Assembly: GCA_947473125.1 (NCBI GenBank)
Contig: CANJDH010000003.1
Coordinates: 1 to 64,000 of the forward strand
Direction: 5' to 3'
Origin: Burkholderiales bacterium
GTDB lineage: Bacteria > Pseudomonadota > Gammaproteobacteria > Burkholderiales > JAEUOS01
DNA: 64,000 nucleotides
Each line of letters begins with the position of its first letter. Position 1 is the stretch's first letter. Of this stretch, positions 55,012 to 63,595 are shown one piece after another. Below the pieces are notes generated by a model that was not told the origin of the DNA, searched no databases, and saw only the letters and a program-made list of their open reading frames with translations. The translations under genes were made by a program, and so were the position numbers.

Positions 55012-56817
55012 TCAATCGGCGAGGGGCGCGTTGGTCAACACAATGCGCACTCCGCCAGGACGATTCTCGGCGATGGACAAGCGATAACCCAACTCAATGG
55101 CTTTGCTCGCAAGCTGGTAAAGGCCTATGCCCAACCCGTCGCGTGAAGCAACCGGCGCAATAAAAAGGCGCGCGGCCACCGAGGGCTCGATCTCCGCCCC
55201 ATCATCCTCAACCGCCAATTCGATCGAGCTCGCCTCGCATGTCAGGGAGACGCGTATCTGCAGGTCGACCTTGTTCGAGCGTTTGCGCAGCGCGTTGCTA
55301 ATCAGATTGTCTGCTGCGCTGTCGAATAAGGACTCAGCGATCGGCAAGTTGGTTTCGATGCCCGCAGAGTGAAACCGTATATCGTCGCGCTGATGCCTTT
55401 TGCGCATCGATATCCACCATGTTTGCAGGCGCAGCATACGCTGGCTGTCCGTGGAAGGTGCCTGCAGTTTGGTGATGGTGGCTCCAAGGCGCTGCGCTAT
55501 CGCAGGCAGCTGGCGCCCAATCAATTTGCGTACTTCGCCCTCACCTTCGACATAGTTGACCGCTTCGATGAGCCCGTTGAGTGATTGCAGCAGGTTCTTG
55601 ACATCATGCGTCAGGCGCGCGCCGGTTTCGTGCACCGCACGCAGGTAATTTTGTTGGACCAGTTTGGCTTCGCGCGCCTTGGCCCAATGAAACTCGGCAG
55701 CAAGACCGATCAGCAGCCGGAAATGCCATAAGAAGGCAGGCGACAACACCTCGCGGGTACGCAGCAGCACCTCGATTTCCCGGGACGAGTCATTGCCCTG
55801 CTCCTGGATCGCTATGCGCACCGCATCGCCCCCTTCGGTCGCGCCGAATCGCCCGTCCATTCCTGCGCCGCGCCACTCGGCTCCGGCAACAATCGCCAAC
55901 GCGCCCAGGGCACGCATTGCACCATTGAAAAAATCCGCAGGGTCCGTCTCTTCGCGGTGCAGAGCCGTCAGCTTGTCCAGCCACACTTCGTAAGGCAAAC
56001 CAAACGAAAGCAGGTAGCGTGACAGCAGCGCGGGCAACACGCCCGCGCCCGCGCCGCCCGCGCCGTCGCCCTGGTCAAAACGTGCCGAAAGCCACGAAAA
56101 GGCCAGCAGCAGGGAGCTGATGAATATCAGCGTGATCGCCATGCTTTCGAGGTAGCCGAGCTGACTTAACGCCATCAGGGAGATGCCAAAAAAAGTAACC
56201 AGCAGCAACAGACCAACGACCCAGGCGGTGTAAACCAGGTCGTAAGGAGCGCCCACGCCGGTCTCTGCAGTCTCTGCATCCCTTTTACCCCCGGCAGCCT
56301 GATCACCACGCCATGCCATTGCGCCCAGAACCAGAAGGGCCGCAGCCAGGCCCCGCGTCAGCCATTCACGCGCGATGGCTCCGGGCAAACCATTGCGCAG
56401 GTGCGCTGGCAATAGCGCCGGCACCACCAGCAGGAACAGCAACACCACCAAAAACCCCAGCGCAGCGAGGTAGAAGCGCCGCTCTGCGCGGGGGGCCAGC
56501 ATGGTGATGCGGCCGGCCGTCAGGCCTGTCAACAGTACGCTCCAGCCCAGCAGCACCCATGCGCTGAGCAATGCAGAGAGCAGTGCGCCGGAGATCGCGA
56601 TGCTGGCAATTTGCACAGTGGAAAGCTTGAGGCGCTGCGGGATCACCGGCTGCCACAGCAACACCGCGCCGATATGAGCAAAGAAGAACATGGGCCGCCA
56701 AACCGCATTGTCGTAGGCAGCCGGCGCAAACAGCAGCGCCAGAGCGAGCACCAGCGCACGATTGCGATAGCGATCAATCATGGGCGCGCCCAGAAGTGTG
56801 ACGTTATTGAGTTGCAT
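55012..56817 (-). CDS. Multi-TM sensor histidine kinase (PrsK-like HDVKN box, HATPase)
   Basis: Several N-terminal TMs; VHETGARLTHDVKNLLQSLNGLIEAVN; ADNLISNALRK; ELAVEDDGAEI; RDGLGIGLYQLASKAIELGY. Confidence 0.83.
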   Translation of the reverse strand: MQLNNVTLLGAPMIDRYRNRALVLALALLFAPAAYDNAVWRPMFFFAHIGAVLLWQPVIPQRLKLSTVQIASIAISGALLSALLSAWVLLGWSVLLTGLTAGRITMLAPRAERRFYLAALGFLVVLLFLLVVPALLPAHLRNGLPGAIAREWLTRGLAAALLVLGAMAWRGDQAAGGKRDAETAETGVGAPYDLVYTAWVVGLLLLVTFFGISLMALSQLGYLESMAITLIFISSLLLAFSWLSARFDQGDGAGGAGAGVLPALLSRYLLSFGLPYEVWLDKLTALHREETDPADFFNGAMRALGALAIVAGAEWRGAGMDGRFGATEGGDAVRIAIQEQGNDSSREIEVLLRTREVLSPAFLWHFRLLIGLAAEFHWAKAREAKLVQQNYLRAVHETGARLTHDVKNLLQSLNGLIEAVNYVEGEGEVRKLIGRQLPAIAQRLGATITKLQAPSTDSQRMLRLQTWWISMRKRHQRDDIRFHSAGIETNLPIAESLFDSAADNLISNALRKRSNKVDLQIRVSLTCEASSIELAVEDDGAEIEPSVAARLFIAPVASRDGLGIGLYQLASKAIELGYRLSIAENRPGGVRIVLTNAPLAD

Positions 56818-56929
56818 GACGGTGCCAAGCATACCGCGCTGCGCGAATTCACGCGTCGCTCGCACCGAAAAGAGCAGGCTGCCGTTAAAATCCATCTGCA
56901 CGCTCACCGTCAACCGGAATCTTCAACCC

Positions 56930-57706
56930 ATGTCGTATTTGCCAGGCACATCGACCATCGCACGGTTTGCGCTCGTTGAGGCCCTCCGCGGCAAACTGGC
57001 GCTGGCGGTGGTTGCAGTGGCGGTGCTCGGGCTTGGGGTCGCGCTGTTTCTGGGGGAAATGGCGATTACCGAAGCGGCGCGCATCCAGGGCACGGCGCTG
57101 GCGGCATTCAACCGGATGGCGGCGGCCCTCCTGGTTGTCAGTTTTGTCATTTCGGGGATCAGCCGTGAGCAAGCCGACAAGGGCCTTGAGATGCTCCTTG
57201 CGCAGGCCATCCCGCGCGCCAGCTATGTGATCGGCAAATTGATCGGTTACACCTTGCTGGCATGGCTTGCGGCATTGGTGTTTTGCGCGCCCCTGCTGAT
57301 ATTCGCCCCAGCATTGAACGTCGCAGCGTGGGGCATATCGCTGGCGCTGGAACTTACTCTGGTGGCAGCGGCGGCACTGGCCTGCTCGCTGGTCATCGGA
57401 CAAAGCGCTCTGAGTATGCTGATGGTGGCCGCGTTCTATACGCTGAGCCGGGTAATGGCGAGCATTCTGGCCATCACATCAAGCCCGGTTGGATCGATCG
57501 GTTCGCCAAGCTTCAAGACCATGGGTTGGTTCATGGGCGGGTTGGCGGCGTTGCTACCGGGATTTGACCGTTTTGCCTCCGCAGCCTGGCTCTGGGAAGG
57601 CAGCGCCGTGTGGTCGCATCTACCTGCGCTCCTGATTCAGTTCGTGATCTACCTGCCGCTGCTCGCTGGGGTGGCGCTGTTCGACTTCTACCGAAAAGAC
57701 CTGTGA
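56930..57706 (+). CDS. ABC-2 family transporter permease (pilus-locus associated)
   Basis: Six-TM pattern; no adjacent ATPase gene; likely partner of the 39401-40141 ATPase. Confidence 0.75.
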   Translation: MSYLPGTSTIARFALVEALRGKLALAVVAVAVLGLGVALFLGEMAITEAARIQGTALAAFNRMAAALLVVSFVISGISREQADKGLEMLLAQAIPRASYVIGKLIGYTLLAWLAALVFCAPLLIFAPALNVAAWGISLALELTLVAAAALACSLVIGQSALSMLMVAAFYTLSRVMASILAITSSPVGSIGSPSFKTMGWFMGGLAALLPGFDRFASAAWLWEGSAVWSHLPALLIQFVIYLPLLAGVALFDFYRKDL

Positions 57707-58449
57707 GTCGATTGTTACCGACTTGGCTGCGTCGGGACCAACGACGCCTTTCACTGGTGCCGATTCCGGTAGTGTTAATCCTGGCCTGCGCCCTGCTGTG
57801 GCAGACCATCTGGTCTGCGATGTATCCGCGCACGCACCCAGGCGCGGAAGACCTTACCGAGCCACCATCGGCAGCATCGATCCGCGTATCGAGCCTCGAC
57901 GAGTCGGTAGCCTATGCCAAGCTGATGAACCTGACCCTTCAGGCCCATGACAACCAGCCCGGGATCAGCCTGCCTTTTCGTCACCTCGATTACGTGCGCA
58001 TCGAAGCGTGGCTGGGACGCATACTCGAGCTGGACCCGACGGGGCAGTACCCGCTGCTCGCGGCCAGCCGCCTTTACGGAACCGTGGACGATCCGGTCCG
58101 CCAGCGGCGCATGCTCGATTTTGTGCAGCGCCAGTTTCTGGCCGATCCCAACCAGCGCTGGCAGTGGATGGCTCATGCCGCTTACGTGGCCCGTCACCAG
58201 TTGCGCGATCTGCCTCTGGCTGCGCGTTTCGCGGAATCGTTGCGCTTGCATGCCACCAGTCGGCAGGTGCCGGCCTGGGCGCGCCAAATGGAAATCTTCC
58301 TGCGTGCCGACATGAACGAATTTGACACCGCAAGGGTGCTGCTTGGCGCTCTTTTGGCGAGTGGGCAGGTAACCGACCCGTCGGAATACCGGTTCCTGGC
58401 CGGGCGCTTGACGGAGTTGGAGACTCGGAGAGGCCCCGCCGGAAAGTGA
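57703..58449 (+). CDS. Membrane-anchored helical-repeat protein of unknown function
   Basis: GTG start overlapping permease stop; N-terminal TM LSLVPIPVVLILACALLWQTIW; alpha-helical TPR-like remainder. Confidence 0.6.
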   Translation: MSRLLPTWLRRDQRRLSLVPIPVVLILACALLWQTIWSAMYPRTHPGAEDLTEPPSAASIRVSSLDESVAYAKLMNLTLQAHDNQPGISLPFRHLDYVRIEAWLGRILELDPTGQYPLLAASRLYGTVDDPVRQRRMLDFVQRQFLADPNQRWQWMAHAAYVARHQLRDLPLAARFAESLRLHATSRQVPAWARQMEIFLRADMNEFDTARVLLGALLASGQVTDPSEYRFLAGRLTELETRRGPAGK

Positions 58450-58482
58450 CGGAGTTTCGTCACCTTTGACGCCGTTACGACA
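58447..58482. promoter_or_regulatory. Two tandem dyads, 20 bp apart, upstream of the sigma54 promoter (putative activator sites)
   Basis: TGACG-GAGTTT-CGTCA (58447-58462) and TGACG-CCGTTA-CGACA (58467-58482). Confidence 0.55.
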
Positions 58483-58552
58483 TCGTACCTCCAGCTTAAC
58501 CTGGAATTTCGCGAAAAACTGGCCGTTTGGCGTTAAAATAGATATCAATGGT

Positions 58553-58569
58553 TTGGCACGCCGCTTGCA
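58553..58569 (+). promoter_or_regulatory. Sigma54 (-24/-12) promoter of the prepilin gene
   Basis: TTGGCACG-CCGC-TTGCA, consensus TGGCACG-N4-TTGCW. Confidence 0.88.
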
Positions 58570-58638
58570 ATAGCAGTCTTAGAACACGTTTTATTCCTTT
58601 AGCCCATAGATAAGTATCACAGCCCAAGGGGGGTTAGC

Positions 58639-59340
58639 ATGCGCAAACAGCACGGATTTACACTGGTTGAAATTGCCATCGTTCTGGTCATCATCGGCCT
58701 GCTGCTTGGCGGCATCCTGCGCGGCCAGGAGCTGATCCAGAACGCTCGCGTACGCAACATCATCGATCAGCAAAATGGCATCAAGGCGGCATTTTTCGGT
58801 TTTCAGGATCGCTTTCGTATGATTCCCGGTGATTTGACCGCCGCGCAGATTGCGCAAGTGGGTTCCGGCGTGATTGTCGCCAGTGCGGCAGGAAACGGCC
58901 AGATTGACGCTGCTGACGCCGCTGCCGCCTTCCAGAACATCACCATCACCGGCTTTATCAGTTGTCAGACCTGCAATGCCGCAGCGGCGGCGGCGTCTTC
59001 CGCGGTCAACAGCCCGGTCAACGTGTATGGCGGCGTGTTGCAGTTGGTCACCGATACCGTCTATTCCACTCCGACGCAGATTTTGCCCGGCGACGGCCAG
59101 ATCCGCCACAATATCAAGACCGGCAATCTGATTCCCTCCAACGTGTTGTACGAAGCCGACGTCAAGGTTGATGACGGTGTTCCGAACGGCGGGCAGTTCC
59201 GCTTCAGCAACTGGATGGCTGCGGGCGGTGTGGCGCCCACGGTGGCCTGCGAGAACGGCGCGGTCAGCGCAACCACGCCGTGGCAGACCACGGCAAACAA
59301 CTTCGAACTCAACTGCGGGGCGGCGACACTGATCAATTGA
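58639..59340 (+). CDS. Type IV prepilin (likely major pilin of the locus)
   Basis: KQHG^FTLVEIAIVLVIIGLLLGGILRGQELIQNARVRNIIDQ; own promoter; followed by terminator. Confidence 0.82.
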   Translation: MRKQHGFTLVEIAIVLVIIGLLLGGILRGQELIQNARVRNIIDQQNGIKAAFFGFQDRFRMIPGDLTAAQIAQVGSGVIVASAAGNGQIDAADAAAAFQNITITGFISCQTCNAAAAAASSAVNSPVNVYGGVLQLVTDTVYSTPTQILPGDGQIRHNIKTGNLIPSNVLYEADVKVDDGVPNGGQFRFSNWMAAGGVAPTVACENGAVSATTPWQTTANNFELNCGAATLIN

Positions 59341-59367
59341 TTTCCGCCTGACTGTTCTTCGCAGTGC

Positions 59368-59397
59368 AAAAAGCCCGCCCCCGTAGCGGGCTTTTTT
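59368..59397 (+). terminator. Rho-independent terminator after the prepilin gene
   Basis: AAAAAGCCCGC-ccccgta-GCGGGCTTTTTT. Confidence 0.92.
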
Positions 59398-61372
59398 ATG
59401 CCGCACCTCCGAGCAGGCGGTTTTCAGCACGTGCAATCGGCTCCGGCAAGCCCTTGAGAACCACCACGTCGCCGGACTCCAGGACCAGTGCTGCGTGGGC
59501 ATCGGTGTTTTGCGCGGCGCGCCGGCGTATCGATACGACTTCCACGGCGTCCTGGTACAAACCGACCTGGTCAAACGTCTTGCCCACCGCAAAAGCGCCG
59601 GCTGGCAGCGGCACCGAATGCAGGCGCAAGTGCTCACGCTCGGTGAGGTCCTCGGCATCATCGCTGGCGCCGTGGAAAAACCCGCGCAGAAGGCCATAGC
59701 GCGAATCGCGCACCGCCCTGACGCGCTTTACGACCCGGCCAAGCGGGACGCCTGCCAGCAGCAGCGCGTGCGATGCCAGCATCAGGCTCGACTCGAGCGC
59801 CTCAGCCACCACTTCGGCGGCGCCAGCCGCGCGAAGCTTGTCCATCTCGCCGTCATCCTTGACGCGCACCACCACCGGAAGGCCCGGCCGCACCTCGTTC
59901 ACATGGTGCAGGATGCGCATCGCCGAGGTGGTGTCGGCATAGGAAATCACCACGGCCTGGGCGCGCATCAGTCCTGCGGCGATCAGCGATTCGCGCCGGC
60001 TGGCGTCAGCGTATACCACCGCATCCCCCGCCGCCGCCGCATCTCGGATGCGTTCCGGGTCGAGGTCAAGCGCCATGTACTCAACCCCTTCGGCAGACAG
60101 CAGCTTGGCAAGCGCCTGCCCATTTCGGCCATAGCCGCAAATAAGAACATGCCGGCTCGACTTCAGGGTGCGGGTGGCCAGTTGCGTCAGCTCCAGGGAT
60201 TTCATCATCCATTCGTCGCGTGCAAAACGCAGGGCAATGCTGTCGCTCATGGCGATCAAAAAGGGAGCCGCCAACATGGACAGGAGCATGGCGGCAAGAA
60301 TCGCATCCATCAACTGCGCATCCACCAATTTGAGGCCGCCCGCCTGTGCGAGCAGCACGAAGCCGAATTCGCCGGCCTGTGCCAGAGCCAAAGCGGTACG
60401 GATTGCCGTTCCCTGCGGCCGTTTGAAGGCGCGCCCGAGGAGGGCCACGATCACAAATTTGGCTCCTACCGGAATCAATGTGAGGAATAACACCAGGCCG
60501 AATTGCGCCGCCACGGAACGCACGTCGAGCAGCATCCCGATGGTGACAAAAAACAATCCCAACAGCACATCGCGAAACGGCTTGATGTCCTCTTCCACCT
60601 GGTGCCTGAATTCGGTCTCGGAAATGAGCATGCCAGCCACAAAGGCCCCCAGAGCCAGCGACAACCCGGCCAGCTCCGTGATGTAGGCAAGGCCAAGGGT
60701 CAGCAGCAGCAGGTTCAGGGTAAACAGCTCGGTAGAGCGGCGCCGCGCCACTACCATGAGCCAGGCGCGAATCGCACGGCGCCCGGCAAACAGCAAAATG
60801 GCCAGCACCAGGGCGGCCTTGGCCAAGGCCACGGCAAGCGTCGCCGCCAGATTCTCCGGAGCCTGCGCCAGGGCCGGCACCACCACCAGAAAAGGTACCA
60901 CGGCCAGGTCCTGGAATAGCAAAATGCCCATCACGTCGCGCCCGTGCGCCGACTCAAGCTCGACCCGCTCTGACAACAACTTGACAACGATGGCCGTCGA
61001 CGACATGGCCAGCGCACCACCCAATGCAACGCCAGCTTGCCAACCCAGCCCCATCGCCAGCGCAGCGCCAACCCCTACAAGCGTCGTCACCAGAACCTGC
61101 GCAAAACCGAATCCGAACACGGTCGCGCGCATCGCCATCAGTCGCGGCAGGTTGAATTCTAGCCCGATCGAAAACATCAGGAACACAACCCCAAACTCGG
61201 CCAGATAGCGCGTCTCCTGCACATCGGGCACGAGGCCGATGGCGTGGGGCCCGATCAGGATGCCGGCCAGCAGGTACCCCAGCAGTGGCGGCAACTGCAG
61301 CTTTCGCGCCAGGGCCACCACGGCCACAGATGCGGCCAGAAAAATCAGGACAATTTCGAGGGTGTTGGGCAT
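59396..61372 (-). CDS. CPA2-family monovalent cation:proton antiporter with RCK (TrkA-N) domain, Kef-like
   Basis: KLQLPPLLGYLLAGILIGPHAIGLV; RHVLICGYGRNGQALAKLLSAEGVEYMALDLDPERI. Confidence 0.92.
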   Translation of the reverse strand: MPNTLEIVLIFLAASVAVVALARKLQLPPLLGYLLAGILIGPHAIGLVPDVQETRYLAEFGVVFLMFSIGLEFNLPRLMAMRATVFGFGFAQVLVTTLVGVGAALAMGLGWQAGVALGGALAMSSTAIVVKLLSERVELESAHGRDVMGILLFQDLAVVPFLVVVPALAQAPENLAATLAVALAKAALVLAILLFAGRRAIRAWLMVVARRRSTELFTLNLLLLTLGLAYITELAGLSLALGAFVAGMLISETEFRHQVEEDIKPFRDVLLGLFFVTIGMLLDVRSVAAQFGLVLFLTLIPVGAKFVIVALLGRAFKRPQGTAIRTALALAQAGEFGFVLLAQAGGLKLVDAQLMDAILAAMLLSMLAAPFLIAMSDSIALRFARDEWMMKSLELTQLATRTLKSSRHVLICGYGRNGQALAKLLSAEGVEYMALDLDPERIRDAAAAGDAVVYADASRRESLIAAGLMRAQAVVISYADTTSAMRILHHVNEVRPGLPVVVRVKDDGEMDKLRAAGAAEVVAEALESSLMLASHALLLAGVPLGRVVKRVRAVRDSRYGLLRGFFHGASDDAEDLTEREHLRLHSVPLPAGAFAVGKTFDQVGLYQDAVEVVSIRRRAAQNTDAHAALVLESGDVVVLKGLPEPIARAENRLLGGAA

Positions 61373-61443
61373 CAGGGGCCGCCTCTCTGCAATCTTGATG
61401 CCAACTACGGATTGCGGCGAGCGCGTTTGCTATACTCGGGCAG

Positions 61444-62454
61444 ATGATAGCGGCACCCAAGACAATCGGCCAAGCTAGGGATCGAGCCGGCGCAGAAACG
61501 CTGGAGCTCGCCCGCGAAGTACTGCGTATCGAGGCGGCAGCCGTGAGCCAGATGGAGCATCGTATCGACGGGGCCTTCGCCCACGCGGTGGATATGCTTC
61601 TGGCCTGTAGTGGCCGCGTGGTTGTATCGGGAATCGGCAAGTCGGGGCATATCGCGCGCAAGGTGGCCGCGACGTTCGCCTCCACCGGGACCGCCGCATT
61701 CTTTGTTCACCCGGCCGAGGCAGGTCATGGCGATCTGGGAATGATCACTGGGCAGGACGTGATGGTGGCTTTCTCGAATTCCGGTGAAACTGCCGAACTC
61801 ATGGCCATCCTGCCGGCGGTAAAGCGCCTCGGAGCCGGCTTGATCGCGCTGACCGGAAACCCGGGCTCGACCCTCGCAAAGCTGGCAAACGCACATATCC
61901 ATACCGGTGTCGACAAGGAAGCCTGCCCCCTCAACCTGGCGCCGACCGCAAGCACCACGGCACAACTTGCCATGGGAGACGCCTTGGCGGTCGCTGTTCT
62001 GGACGCCCGGGGATTCAGCGCCGAGGATTTCGCCCGCTCCCACCCGGGCGGCACGCTTGGTCGCCGCCTGCTTACCCGAGTGAGAGACGTCATGCGTGGC
62101 GGCACGGCAATGCCGATCGTTTCAAGCGACGCGACCCTTGCCCAAGCGGTTCTCGAGGTGAGCGCAAAGCGCATCGGCATGACGGCCGTTCTCAACGACG
62201 ACGGCAGCATCGCCGGCGTGTTTACCGACGGCGACCTGCGCCGCGCCCTGGTGCACGGCGCAGACTTCAAATCTGCCCGAATCAAGGAATTGATGACCAC
62301 TGCTCCAGCGGTGATTGACGCCGACGCCCTTGCTGCCGAGGCGGTACACCTGATGGAAACACGCAAAGTGAACCAGCTGCTGGTGATCGACGCGAACGGC
62401 GATCTTGTAGGCGCATTGAACATGCACGACCTGTTTCACGCCAAAGCCATATGA
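61444..62454 (+). CDS. kdsD: D-arabinose 5-phosphate isomerase (SIS + CBS)
   Basis: VVVSGIGKSGHIARKVAATFASTGTAAFFVHPAEAGHGDLGMI; CBS pair. Confidence 0.95.
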   Translation: MIAAPKTIGQARDRAGAETLELAREVLRIEAAAVSQMEHRIDGAFAHAVDMLLACSGRVVVSGIGKSGHIARKVAATFASTGTAAFFVHPAEAGHGDLGMITGQDVMVAFSNSGETAELMAILPAVKRLGAGLIALTGNPGSTLAKLANAHIHTGVDKEACPLNLAPTASTTAQLAMGDALAVAVLDARGFSAEDFARSHPGGTLGRRLLTRVRDVMRGGTAMPIVSSDATLAQAVLEVSAKRIGMTAVLNDDGSIAGVFTDGDLRRALVHGADFKSARIKELMTTAPAVIDADALAAEAVHLMETRKVNQLLVIDANGDLVGALNMHDLFHAKAI

Positions 62455-63002
62455 TGCAAAGCGCCAGCCCCCCCATCACGCCGGCTTTGCTTGCGCGAAT
62501 CAAGCCGCTGAAATTGATGGCGTTTGATGTCGATGGCATTCTCACCGACGGGCGACTCTACTATGCAAATGATGGCGCTGAATCCAAAAGCTTCCATACG
62601 CACGACGGTCAAGGGGTGCGCCTGCTGCGCGACGCAGGGTTGAAGATTGCACTGATTACCGCGCGGCGGTCCGAATTGGTGGAGCGCCGCGGACGCGAAT
62701 TGGGCGTTCACTTTTGCCTGCAAGGCATTGAAGCCAAGCAGCAGGCCTTTGAGGATGTGCTGGACGAACTGAAGCTCAAGCCCGGGCAGGCTGGTTACAT
62801 GGGCGACGACTTGCTCGATTTGCCGGTGCTGACCCGCGCCGGTTTCGCCGCGACGGTGCCGGCGGCACCTGCGGAAGTGCAATTGCACTCCCATTACGTT
62901 ACCCGCCGAAGTGGCGGGGACGGCGCCGTGCGCGAAATATGCGAACTGATCTTGCGCGGGCAAGGCGCGTACGACAAACTGGTCGCGGAGTACTTCAAAT
63001 GA
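62451..63002 (+). CDS. kdsC: 3-deoxy-D-manno-octulosonate 8-phosphate phosphatase KdsC
   Basis: LMAFDVDGILTDGRLYYANDGAESKSFHTHDGQGVRLL; GDDLLDLPVL. Confidence 0.95.
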   Translation: MMQSASPPITPALLARIKPLKLMAFDVDGILTDGRLYYANDGAESKSFHTHDGQGVRLLRDAGLKIALITARRSELVERRGRELGVHFCLQGIEAKQQAFEDVLDELKLKPGQAGYMGDDLLDLPVLTRAGFAATVPAAPAEVQLHSHYVTRRSGGDGAVREICELILRGQGAYDKLVAEYFK

Positions 63003-63595
63003 ATCTGCTGCAACGCAGGTCGATTGGCGCAGTGCTGCCGCTGGCGATTCTGCTGTTGCTGGCCATGCTCACATTTTGGCTCGATCGCACAGTTGAACTC
63101 AATTCGACCAAGACCGCCAGCCCGCTTACGCACGAACCGGATTACATCGTCGACAATTTCGTGATCAAGCGCCTCAGCGATGCGGGTGAGCCGCGTTACC
63201 TGCTCTCGTCAAAGCGCATGTTGCACTTTCCCGACGACGACTCTTCGCACCTTGAAGCGCCGAAACTGGTGCAGGGGCAACCGGGCAGCACGGAAACGCG
63301 CGTCTCTGCAAAGCGCGGAGTCGTGTCGGCGGATGGCAAAGAGGTCAAGTTGTACGAAAGCGTTGAGCTCTTTAAAGCCGGGGAAAGGACGCCGCAGGGA
63401 CAGACCAGCGACATGCGCGTACGCACCGAGTACCTGCGCGTGGTACCCGACGATGACAAGGCTGACACGCCTCAGCGGGTGCTCATCGAGCAGGGCAAGA
63501 CGCTGCTCTCGGGAACCGGGATGGCTTTCGACAACCGCTATCGAAAAATCGAGCTCCAGTCCGCTGTGAACGGAACGTTCGAACGTAAAAAATGA
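62999..63595 (+). CDS. lptC: LPS export ABC transporter periplasmic protein LptC
   Basis: TM plus LDRTVELNSTKTASPLTHEPDYIVDNFVIKRLSDAGEPRYLLSSKRMLHFPDDDSSHLEAPKL. Confidence 0.92.
   Translation: MNLLQRRSIGAVLPLAILLLLAMLTFWLDRTVELNSTKTASPLTHEPDYIVDNFVIKRLSDAGEPRYLLSSKRMLHFPDDDSSHLEAPKLVQGQPGSTETRVSAKRGVVSADGKEVKLYESVELFKAGERTPQGQTSDMRVRTEYLRVVPDDDKADTPQRVLIEQGKTLLSGTGMAFDNRYRKIELQSAVNGTFERKK

Noticed and set aside
39401-59340. Pilus locus as a recently integrated mobile island
   Set aside because: No integrase, transposase, att-like repeats or bordering tRNA; the nearest tRNA is about 26 kb away. Only the synteny split is reported
58591-59697. 368-aa minus-strand ORF
   Set aside because: Antisense to the prepilin gene and its promoter; spurious
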